DNA of 6,070 nucleotides from Fimbriimonadaceae bacterium (GTDB lineage Bacteria > Armatimonadota > Fimbriimonadia > Fimbriimonadales > Fimbriimonadaceae). The stretch is taken from the NCBI GenBank assembly GCA_022842565.1, contig JALHPH010000092.1, positions 1 through 6,070 of the forward strand. Direction: 5' to 3'. Shown one piece after another: positions 1-4,695 of the stretch (its first letter is position 1; every line of letters starts with the position of its first letter). Below the pieces are notes generated by a model. It did not search any database. It was not told the DNA's origin and saw nothing but the letters and a program-made list of their open reading frames with translations. The position numbers and the translations under genes were made by a program.

Positions 1-173
1 TGGACTACGCCGAGTACGGGGGCTCGCCGCTTCTGGGCTTGAATCATCTCTGCTTTATCTGCCATGGCCGCAGCAATCCGAAAGCGATCAAGAACGCGCT
101 GTTGGAAGCGGACCGGGCACTTCAGAACGGATTGATGGACGGAATGCGTAAGCGACTTCAGGTGACACAATAA
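1..173 (+). CDS. plsX: Phosphate acyltransferase PlsX, 3' end only
   Basis: The reading frame opens at base 3 and gives 56 residues before TAA at 171-173. It begins '[19 protein letters not shown]' and continues with '[14 protein letters not shown]'. This matches the conserved C-terminal end of PlsX, where a D-Y-x-E-Y-G-G-x-P-L-L-G block is followed by a HG-x-S/R-N-x-x-A-I-x-N-A-I/L block. PlsX makes acyl-phosphate from acyl-ACP at the inner face of the membrane, feeding PlsY and phospholipid synthesis. The identity is strengthened by the next gene, fabH, which starts 11 nt downstream in the same direction, the usual plsX-fabH order. The N-terminal part lies outside the window, so intactness cannot be judged. 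Confidence 0.93.
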   Translation, partial: DYAEYGGSPLLGLNHLCFICHGRSNPKAIKNALLEADRALQNGLMDGMRKRLQVTQ

Positions 174-177
174 ACAG

Positions 178-183
178 AAAGGA
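178..183 (+). promoter_or_regulatory. Shine-Dalgarno of fabH, unusually close to the start
   Basis: AAAGGA lies directly before the fabH ATG at 185, leaving only one base between them, where 5-9 is usual. No other in-frame start fits the FabH N terminus better, so the ATG is kept and the site is taken as weak or coupled to plsX translation. Confidence 0.45.
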
Positions 184-184
184 C

Positions 185-1162
185 ATGCGTGCTGTCGTAA
201 AAGGAATTGGCCACTCAGTCCCGAGTGGCGTTTTGACCAACAAAGATCTTGAATCGATGGTCAGCACGACGGACGAGTGGATTATCCAGCGAACGGGAAT
301 CCACGAACGTCGCGTCGCAACTGCCGAAGAAACCGCCTCCACTTTCGCGATCGAAAGCTCTCAAAGAGCGCTCGCTTCGGCTGGGCTCACGGGCGCGGAT
401 ATAGACATGGTCATTGTCGCGACCGTGACCGGCGACCGGATCTTCCCGGCCACCGCTTGCTTGGTTCAGGATGCAATCGGTGCGAAGCATGCTGGCGCTT
501 TCGATGTCGGAGCCGCCTGCGCGGGGTTCATCTATGCCTGCAGTGTCGCGACCGCGATGCTGGAATCCGGGCAATGCAAGCGCGCGCTCGTGGTCGGCGT
601 GGACGTGCTGACCAAAACATTGGACTACACCGACCGTTCGACCTGCATTCTATTCGGCGACGGTGGCGGCGCAGTGGTCCTTGAGGCTCAAGAAGGCACC
701 GACCGCGGGGTGCTCAAGAGCCTGCTGCTGAGTGACGGTGCTGGTGCAAAACACATCGGTATGGACCTGGGCGGATCGCTCCACCCGGTTTGCAAGCCTC
801 ATGAGGGGGTTACGCCTTACCTTTACATGGCGGGGGCAGAGGTCTATCGATTTGCGGTGAATGCCATGGGCGACGCCTGCGTCAAGCTACTGGAACTTGC
901 TGGCATGACTTCGAGCGACATCGACCTTTTCGTGCCGCACCAAGCGAATCTGCGGATCATTGATTCTGCAGCCGAGCGATTAAAGCTGCCTGACGAGAAA
1001 GTTTTCATTAATGTTGGGAAGTACGGCAACACGAGCGGCGGCTCCATTCCCATCGGTCTGAGCGAGGCCGTGGAGCAGGGAAGATTGAAGCCAGGCATGT
1101 TGGTGATGACGGTCGGATTTGGCGCAGGACTGGTCTGGGGTTCCAACCTCATTCGCTGGTAG
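185..1162 (+). CDS. fabH: Beta-ketoacyl-ACP synthase III (FabH)
   Basis: The 325-residue product has the usual length for KAS III. This enzyme condenses acetyl-CoA or a short-chain acyl-CoA with malonyl-ACP to start type II fatty-acid synthesis in the cytoplasm. The N terminus carries the family block 'TTDEWIIQRTGIHER' (residues 28-42). The catalytic triad is complete: Cys112 in 'GAACAGF', His252 in 'VPHQANLRI' and Asn282 in 'KYGNTSGGSIP'. The C terminus 'GFGAGLVWGSNLIRW' is the standard FabH ending. The protein has no signal peptide or membrane segment. It is co-directional with plsX, with an 11-nt gap, so co-transcription is likely. The start at 185 puts the first beta strand ('RAVVKGIGHSVP') at the expected place. 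Substrate preference (acetyl versus branched primers) cannot be read from the sequence. Nothing suggests truncation. Confidence 0.97.
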   Translation: MRAVVKGIGHSVPSGVLTNKDLESMVSTTDEWIIQRTGIHERRVATAEETASTFAIESSQRALASAGLTGADIDMVIVATVTGDRIFPATACLVQDAIGAKHAGAFDVGAACAGFIYACSVATAMLESGQCKRALVVGVDVLTKTLDYTDRSTCILFGDGGGAVVLEAQEGTDRGVLKSLLLSDGAGAKHIGMDLGGSLHPVCKPHEGVTPYLYMAGAEVYRFAVNAMGDACVKLLELAGMTSSDIDLFVPHQANLRIIDSAAERLKLPDEKVFINVGKYGNTSGGSIPIGLSEAVEQGRLKPGMLVMTVGFGAGLVWGSNLIRW

Positions 1163-1175
1163 AAATCGCTGCAAA

Positions 1176-1190
1176 CGTGGAATATCCACG
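1176..1190 (+). promoter_or_regulatory. Small hairpin in the ribosome-binding position of the first prepilin gene
   Basis: CGTGGA-ATA-TCCACG is a perfect 6-bp inverted repeat with a 3-nt loop. It ends two bases before the ATG at 1193 and fills the place where a Shine-Dalgarno would sit; none is visible in the 30-nt gap after fabH. There is no following T-run, so it is not an intrinsic terminator. It may affect translation initiation or be a protein-binding palindrome, or it may be chance. Confidence 0.35.
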
Positions 1191-1192
1191 GT

Positions 1193-1678
1193 ATGCGTCA
1201 ACGGGGGGTGCGTGGCCTCACACTGATCGAAGTGGTGACTTCGTGCTGCATCGTCGGCATGCTGGCCGCCATTGCCGTACCCAATAGCGTTCGCTCCGGA
1301 CTGCGCGCGAGGGAAGGCAAAGCCCGCGCCGACATGCAGATGATCCGACACGCCCTGGAGCGCGCCGCTGCCGACACGGGCGTGTATCCTGACCCGCTCA
1401 ACCTCACTTCTCCGACTTCGCCCGGCGTGGGATGGGTGCCCGGTGCGATGGGGGCCGGCTGGTCGCAGCGCGCCATCCCCGCAGGATCGTGGCGCGGACC
1501 CTATCTTCAGTCTATTCCGGTGCTCGATCCGGCGTTTCGGCAAAACGCAGAAGGCGGGGGCCAGCACAACGGCTGGGTCTGGAATTCCGGTCGCGAAGGG
1601 GCGGTACCGTCCGGATCGGCGCTGGGCATGCCGTCAAGAAATCTTTCGAGCGAGGGGACGCCTTACAACACATGGTGA
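1193..1678 (+). CDS. GspG-like type IV prepilin / pseudopilin (first of three)
   Basis: The 161-residue protein has a class III prepilin signal. A short basic leader 'MRQRGVRG' ends in Gly8, followed by the mature start 'LTLIEVV' with Glu13 as the conserved mature Glu5. A hydrophobic helix follows to about residue 30 ('GMLAAIAVP'). Leu replaces the usual Phe at mature position 1, and Cys18-Cys19 lie inside the membrane helix. The region 'ADTGVYPDP' (60-68) and 'WRGPYLQSIP' (100-109) fit the GspG layout, in which an N-terminal helix ends at a YP motif and a later GPYL motif starts the beta part. The usual GspG calcium-loop ending is replaced by 'SEGTPYNTW'. It would be cleaved and N-methylated by a prepilin peptidase and assembled into a type IV pilus or type II secretion pseudopilus, neither encoded in the window. 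It is closely similar in layout to the gene at 2076. GTG at 1208 is a poorer alternative start because it leaves only a three-residue leader. Confidence 0.85.
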   Translation: MRQRGVRGLTLIEVVTSCCIVGMLAAIAVPNSVRSGLRAREGKARADMQMIRHALERAAADTGVYPDPLNLTSPTSPGVGWVPGAMGAGWSQRAIPAGSWRGPYLQSIPVLDPAFRQNAEGGGQHNGWVWNSGREGAVPSGSALGMPSRNLSSEGTPYNTW

Positions 1679-2079
1679 AGCGTCGTCGCGGTTTTAGTTT
1701 GGTCGAAGTGATGTTCGTGGTCAGCCTCATCGGCATGATCGGTAGCATCTTCGTGGTCGAACTGAAGCGGTACCGGCGCGCGGTCAAGCAGAACGCGATC
1801 ATGGCCAACCTGCGCGTGGTCGAGGATGCCAAGGCCATGTGCGTGGCCGAAAAGGGCGTGAAGACTGGCGACACCACGCTTTGCTCGAACTCCGTTTTGA
1901 CTGCCGAATATCTCAAGGGCGCTTGGCCGGCGTACGTTGACCGGCACGGCGGACCCGTTGGCAGTATTTCCACGGACAACAAGCTCGAGGCCAATGCGGT
2001 TGGCACGGCACCCACATATCGCGGCTACCCCTATGAGTGGTGGGCCGATAGCGCGAACATGGACTGGATTCTTCAATGA
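1672..2079 (+). CDS. Type IV prepilin-like protein, short divergent type (second of three)
   Basis: The start is ATG at 1672, overlapping the end of the preceding gene by 7 bases; GTG at 1675 is an alternative one codon in. The 135-residue product begins 'MVKRRRGFSLVEV', a textbook class III signal: Gly7 then Phe8, with Glu12 as mature Glu5 and a hydrophobic helix to about residue 30. The soluble part contains 'NLRVVEDAKAMCVAEKG', 'LTAEYLKGAWP' and 'YRGYPYEW'. This resembles small prepilins with an N-L-R-x-x-x-x-A-K helix followed by a Y-L-K-G-x-W-P segment. Cys57 and Cys71 could form a disulphide after export. It is shorter than its two neighbours and lacks their WRGPYL and EGTxYNxW motifs, so it is probably a distinct minor subunit rather than another copy. 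No good Shine-Dalgarno precedes it, and translational coupling is likely. Its exact machine is unknown. Confidence 0.82.
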   Translation: MVKRRRGFSLVEVMFVVSLIGMIGSIFVVELKRYRRAVKQNAIMANLRVVEDAKAMCVAEKGVKTGDTTLCSNSVLTAEYLKGAWPAYVDRHGGPVGSISTDNKLEANAVGTAPTYRGYPYEWWADSANMDWILQ

Positions 2080-2585
2080 AAAGGCGTTACGGATTTACCT
2101 TGGTCGAAATCACGATGGCAATCAGCTTGTTGGGCGTGCTGACAGCCGTCGCGATCCCGCAGATCGAACGAATGGCGATCAAGGCACGCGAGGCTCGGCT
2201 CAAAAGCGATCTAAGGACCGTCCGCGAGGCGATTGACCGAATGGCAGCCGACACGGGCCGCTACCCCGGCACCATCGATATCCTGCGGATGACTTCAGCG
2301 CCCACGACGGGAACCTGGGGTCCGGACAGCTCGCCGTGGAACCCCTCCGTGGTGCAGGCGCCTCTCGGCGGGGTCGATCCGGCCAAGTGGCGCGGACCCT
2401 ATCTGAACCGAGATATCGTGATCGATTCCTATTTCTCTGACTACAGTATCGGCATGAGCCCGCTAGGAAATGTCCACACCAACGGCTACATCTATGACGG
2501 TGGCCTGAGCAGCGGCGCGAGGCATTGGTTCCGGGTGCCGAGCTCACGCGCCTCAACCGAAGGCACCGCTTACAACATCTGGTGA
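2076..2585 (+). CDS. GspG-like type IV prepilin / pseudopilin (third of three)
   Basis: The ATG overlaps the previous stop in an ATGA arrangement, which indicates translational coupling. The product has 169 residues and starts 'MKRRYGFTLVEITMA'. The prepilin peptidase site is after Gly6, Phe7 is mature residue 1, and Glu11 is mature Glu5. The membrane helix runs to about residue 29 ('TAVAIPQ'). The next helix 'KAREARLKSDLRTVREAIDR' leads to 'ADTGRYPGT' (58-66), then 'WRGPYLNRD' (105-113) and the C-terminal 'TEGTAYNIW'. All of these match, in order, motifs in the protein encoded at 1193, so the two are paralogues. The calcium-site ending of classic GspG is absent. It is probably a minor pilin or pseudopilin exported and assembled with the two preceding proteins. 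Which filament it joins cannot be told from this window. Confidence 0.87.
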   Translation: MKRRYGFTLVEITMAISLLGVLTAVAIPQIERMAIKAREARLKSDLRTVREAIDRMAADTGRYPGTIDILRMTSAPTTGTWGPDSSPWNPSVVQAPLGGVDPAKWRGPYLNRDIVIDSYFSDYSIGMSPLGNVHTNGYIYDGGLSSGARHWFRVPSSRASTEGTAYNIW

Positions 2586-2587
2586 GT

Positions 2588-2601
2588 CGGAGGTCCCTCC
2601 G
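2588..2601 (+). repeat. Short inverted repeat after the prepilin genes
   Basis: CGGAGGTCCCTCCG is self-complementary and can fold as a 5-bp stem with a GTCC loop, starting two bases after the last prepilin stop. No T-run follows, so it is at best a weak or factor-assisted end of transcription. Confidence 0.3.
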
Positions 2602-2617
2602 CAATCATCGCCGAGCG

Positions 2618-2623
2618 TATGAT
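2618..2623 (+). promoter_or_regulatory. Possible -10 element placing transcription start at the DUF4870 start codon
   Basis: TATGAT matches the TAnnnT form of a bacterial -10 box and lies five bases before the ATG at 2629. No convincing Shine-Dalgarno is seen. If used, the message would be leaderless. No good -35 was recognised, so confidence is low. Confidence 0.3.
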
Positions 2624-2628
2624 AGTGT

Positions 2629-3009
2629 ATGAGTGGTCTCATGAGAAGCTCGGACGAACGGACGTGGGCAATTCTGGCTTACGTGCTGCCCCTGGCCGTT
2701 AGTGCGTTGAGTGCCGGATTTGGCTGGATTGCCGCCCTGATTATCTGGGCCGTTTACCGTGAGCGGAGCGGTTTTGTGGCTGGGCACGCGGTGCAATCCT
2801 TGGCGCTCACCGTCTTTACCTTCCTCTTGGGTTGGATCGGGGCGGCGCTCGCCGTCACACTGATCCTCCTGCCCATTTCCTTCCTCTTGTGGATTGCGGC
2901 CGGAATCCTGGGCATCGTGCTTCCTATACTGGGGGCTATCGCCGCGTCGAAGGGACGCGATTACCGCGCGCCCGTCGTAGGCGGAGCCTTCCGAGCGCTC
3001 ATGCGATAA
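2629..3009 (+). CDS. DUF4870 family small membrane protein
   Basis: The 126-residue protein has the features of the DUF4870 family, whose function is not established. 'SSDERTWAILAYVLP' stands near the N terminus (7-21). A hydrophobic segment covers about residues 14-43. The hallmark segment 'RERSGFVAGHAVQSLAL' (44-60) follows, equivalent to the family's S-x-F-V-x-x-H-A-x-Q/K-A/S-L pattern. A long hydrophobic stretch from about 60 to 107 is enough for two more membrane passes. A short basic tail 'SKGRDYRAPVVGGAFRALMR' ends the protein and fits the family's G-x-x-Y-R-x-P ending. It therefore probably sits in the cytoplasmic membrane with 3-4 helices. ATG at 2641 (residue 5) is a possible alternative start and would not change the domain. 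It is 43 nt from the prepilin operon and may have its own promoter. No link to pilins is shown by sequence. Confidence 0.82.
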   Translation: MSGLMRSSDERTWAILAYVLPLAVSALSAGFGWIAALIIWAVYRERSGFVAGHAVQSLALTVFTFLLGWIGAALAVTLILLPISFLLWIAAGILGIVLPILGAIAASKGRDYRAPVVGGAFRALMR

Positions 3010-3016
3010 CGTTATC
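3005..3016 (+). repeat. Perfect 12-bp palindrome across the DUF4870 stop codon
   Basis: GATAACGTTATC is fully self-complementary and contains the stop TAA at 3007-3009. It has no loop or T-run, so it looks more like a dimeric protein-binding site than a terminator; chance is possible. Confidence 0.35.
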
Positions 3017-3039
3017 TTAAAGGTCCTAAAATCCTGGCG

Positions 3040-3057
3040 AAATTCACTAGTGATTTT
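3040..3057 (+). repeat. 18-bp near-perfect palindrome upstream of the PEP-CTERM gene
   Basis: AAATTCACTAGTGATTTT has a perfect 10-bp core (TCACTAGTGA, 3044-3053), one T:T mismatch pair, and three further A:T pairs on each side. It lies about 135 bases before the next start codon, in the AT-richer intergenic stretch, so it could be an operator. No regulator family was recognised. Confidence 0.35.
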
Positions 3058-3179
3058 GCAGAGTGAATCGATGTGAACAGGCACAAATACGGGGTTCTTT
3101 CGAGTTCTTCCCGGTCAGTTGTGAAGCATAATGTGAGTGTCGTTCAAATGGGCGGCCGATTGGATACTTATTCAATATC

Positions 3180-3187
3180 GGAGAGGA
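3180..3187 (+). promoter_or_regulatory. Shine-Dalgarno fixing the PEP-CTERM gene start
   Basis: GGAGAGGA precedes the ATG at 3191, with GGAG seven bases away. It supports this start over the longer in-frame reading from 3137, which would bury the signal peptide. Confidence 0.8.
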
Positions 3188-3190
3188 AAC

Positions 3191-3868
3191 ATGAAAAAAG
3201 CACTAGTTTTGGGTTTGATCTGTGCCGTGGGTGCAGCCAATGCTCAAGTCATCATTGACGATTTCAGCGTGCCGTACACCAAGACGATTGTCTCGGGTTC
3301 GAACGTTGACGCCATGTCTGGCGCGGTATTGAGCGGCGAGCGCGATGTCGAAATGCGCGTCGTCAGCAACCCGTTTGGGCAAGACTACGATCTGCGAATC
3401 ACTGGCAGCCAACTGGCCGTGATCTCCACCGGTTTCGGCGTGCTCAGCACCCTGAAGCTGCAATACGACGGCAATGGCGATGAGGCTGGCAACACCGGCG
3501 TCAACAAGTTGCTGACCAACAGCGGTGCAAGCGCAAGCGGCATCCTGGCTGGCAACAACAACATCCAAGTCCGCTTCCTGGGCAACGACCAGCAGCTGAC
3601 TGTCAGCGCGGTCCTGCGAAAGGATGGCGGCATCATCGGCCAAATTGACAAGGTCCGCGCCGCTGCTGCTGGTATCGGTTCGGAGTCGTTCATCTTCACC
3701 TCCGCTCAAGCAGCGCAAGCCGACTCGCTCACTTTCGTGATCAGCTCGGACCGCAGCGGCGACTATGCCATCGAAGGCATCGAAGCTGTTCCTGAGCCTG
3801 CAACCATGACCGCGATTGCCGCTGGTCTGGCTGCTCTGGCTGCTCGCCGACGACGCAACAGCAAGTAA
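3191..3868 (+). CDS. PEP-CTERM sorting domain protein, exported
   Basis: The 225-residue product opens with a Sec signal peptide: 'MKKALVLGLICAVGAANA', basic start, hydrophobic core and likely AxA cleavage after residue 18. It ends in a PEP-CTERM signal made of 'VPEP' at 200-203, a short hydrophobic stretch (about 204-218) and an Arg-rich tail (RRRR at 219-222). Such tails direct anchoring and cleavage by an exosortase at the cytoplasmic membrane, usually in bacteria that make exopolysaccharide. No exosortase is in the window. The middle part (about 19-195) is rich in Gly, Asn, Ser and beta-prone stretches, with no membrane segment and no catalytic motif that I recognise. Phrases such as 'SLTFVISSDRSGDYAIEGIEAVPEP' in the last strands, with the D-x-x-I-D/E-x-I ending before VPEP, are typical of beta-sandwich surface proteins of this class. 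Function is unknown. It is a single-gene unit with its own leader and terminator. Confidence 0.88.
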   Translation: MKKALVLGLICAVGAANAQVIIDDFSVPYTKTIVSGSNVDAMSGAVLSGERDVEMRVVSNPFGQDYDLRITGSQLAVISTGFGVLSTLKLQYDGNGDEAGNTGVNKLLTNSGASASGILAGNNNIQVRFLGNDQQLTVSAVLRKDGGIIGQIDKVRAAAAGIGSESFIFTSAQAAQADSLTFVISSDRSGDYAIEGIEAVPEPATMTAIAAGLAALAARRRRNSK

Positions 3869-3893
3869 TCTGCCTCTCAGGTCGAGATTGCAC

Positions 3894-3929
3894 AGAACCC
3901 CTCGCTTTCGGGCGTGGGGTTCTTGTTTT
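3894..3929 (+). terminator. Intrinsic terminator of the PEP-CTERM gene
   Basis: AGAACCCC (3894-3901) pairs perfectly with GGGGTTCT (3916-3923). Inner pairs CGC/GCG shorten the loop, and TTGTTTT follows at 3923-3929. The T-run is on the + strand side only, so it mainly ends transcription of the PEP-CTERM gene. Its last bases overlap the stop codon of the convergent ATPase gene (3928-3930). Confidence 0.9.
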
Positions 3930-4695
3930 AAGAGGCGGCGTTGAGCTTGGTCAGTGGGGCAGGGCCAGCCGCAAGTGCGGTCGCCACGCGGCGAATATCC
4001 CGCGCAGCCATGCTCTCCGGCTGGTTCACCACAAGAGCCTTACGGCTACGAATTGACTGCAACGCCTCGAGGTCGGCGTGCACATGACCCAGCGAGCGCA
4101 GTGAGTAGCCCAAGAACTCCCGACTGATCGCGTTCAGAGTCGCAAAGATGTGCCGCGCCTCGTCCTCGTTTCGGACAAAGTTGGCCAGAACGCTGACGGC
4201 GACATCGGGTTGCTTTTTCAGCAAGACCTTAAGGGTCGCATAGGCGTCGGTGACGCTTGTCGGATCGGGGGTCGTGACCAACACCACTTCGTGAGCGATT
4301 CGCAAGAACGTCATCACGCGCTGGTCAAGCCCGCTGCCGGTATCGAAGACCACGATGTCGGCGACGTTGTTGAGCGATTCGAGTTGGTCCAGAAAAGTCG
4401 CCATGCGCTTGGGGCCAGCGTTCATCAGGCCATTTAGCGCCGAACCGCCGGTGACGATCTTCACGCCGCCGGGACCCTCCAACAGGATGTCACGAAGAGA
4501 TTTCTCACCGAGAACAACGCTCTGAAGGTTGTGTTCGGGTTTCAAGCCGAGCATCACGTCGATGTTGGCGAGCTGAAGGTCGGCATCGAACAGTACGGTG
4601 CGGCGACCATTCATGGCCATGGCGATGGCGGTGTTCGCAGCAAGGAGCGATTTGCCCACGCCGCCCTTTCCACCGGTGAAAGCGACTAGGCGCAT
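3928..4695 (-). CDS. MinD/FlhG-like P-loop ATPase
   Basis: The 255-residue product starts 'MRLVAFTGGKGGVGKS', a deviant Walker A box of the MinD/ParA class with signature Lys10 and P-loop Lys15. The block 'TVLFDADLQLANIDVMLGL' (33-51) and the following 'EGPGGVKIVTGGS' are closest to FlhG/FleN (YlxH), whose version reads D-A-D-L-x-L-A-N-x-D-V-L-L-G-L. Switch II is 'VVFDTGSGLD' (115-124). These ATPases dimerise with ATP at the membrane and place flagella, pili or other polar machines. The FlhF-activating N-terminal extension of classic FlhG is absent, and no clear C-terminal membrane-targeting amphipathic helix is seen. A flagellar role is therefore not supported, and control of a pilus or secretion machine is equally possible. 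The start at 4695 is chosen over an upstream TTG because GGAGGA lies six bases before it. It overlaps the preceding gene by 10 bases, so the two are one operon. Confidence 0.9.
   Translation of the reverse strand: MRLVAFTGGKGGVGKSLLAANTAIAMAMNGRRTVLFDADLQLANIDVMLGLKPEHNLQSVVLGEKSLRDILLEGPGGVKIVTGGSALNGLMNAGPKRMATFLDQLESLNNVADIVVFDTGSGLDQRVMTFLRIAHEVVLVTTPDPTSVTDAYATLKVLLKKQPDVAVSVLANFVRNEDEARHIFATLNAISREFLGYSLRSLGHVHADLEALQSIRSRKALVVNQPESMAARDIRRVATALAAGPAPLTKLNAAS

Larger units (their letters stand above)
3010..3190 (+). promoter_or_regulatory. Non-coding upstream region of the PEP-CTERM gene
   Basis: These 181 bases hold no convincing gene. They contain the two palindromes listed separately, a CATAAT resembling a -10 box at 3127-3132 without a clear -35, and the Shine-Dalgarno at the right end. 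The promoter of the PEP-CTERM gene most likely lies here, with a fairly long leader if CATAAT is used. No known riboswitch fold was recognised. Confidence 0.4.

Noticed and set aside
980..1567. Antisense open frame of 195 codons spanning the fabH end and the first prepilin gene.
   Set aside because: It overlaps two well-supported genes on the other strand and has no recognisable motif.
1432..1671. Upstream extension of the second prepilin to 1432.
   Set aside because: The extension is a shadow of the first prepilin gene, and the prepilin leader begins exactly at ATG 1672.
3041..3055. AATTCACTAGTGATT resembles the T-vector cloning-site sequence used in common plasmids, suggesting vector contamination.
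   Set aside because: The match is about 15 bases around a palindrome. The flanks diverge at once (an extra A on the left, TTTGCAG on the right), and genomic-looking sequence continues on both sides. Chance is more likely; read-level inspection would settle it.
3060..3150. Possible cyclic di-GMP riboswitch in the leader of the PEP-CTERM gene ('GAACAGGCACAAA').
   Set aside because: The few bases resemble part of a GEMM core, but I could not find the paired stems or the second conserved segment. A covariance-model search would be decisive.
3137..3190. Longer N terminus for the PEP-CTERM protein starting at 3137.
   Set aside because: It would place 18 extra residues before a clear signal peptide, while a strong Shine-Dalgarno sits just before ATG 3191.
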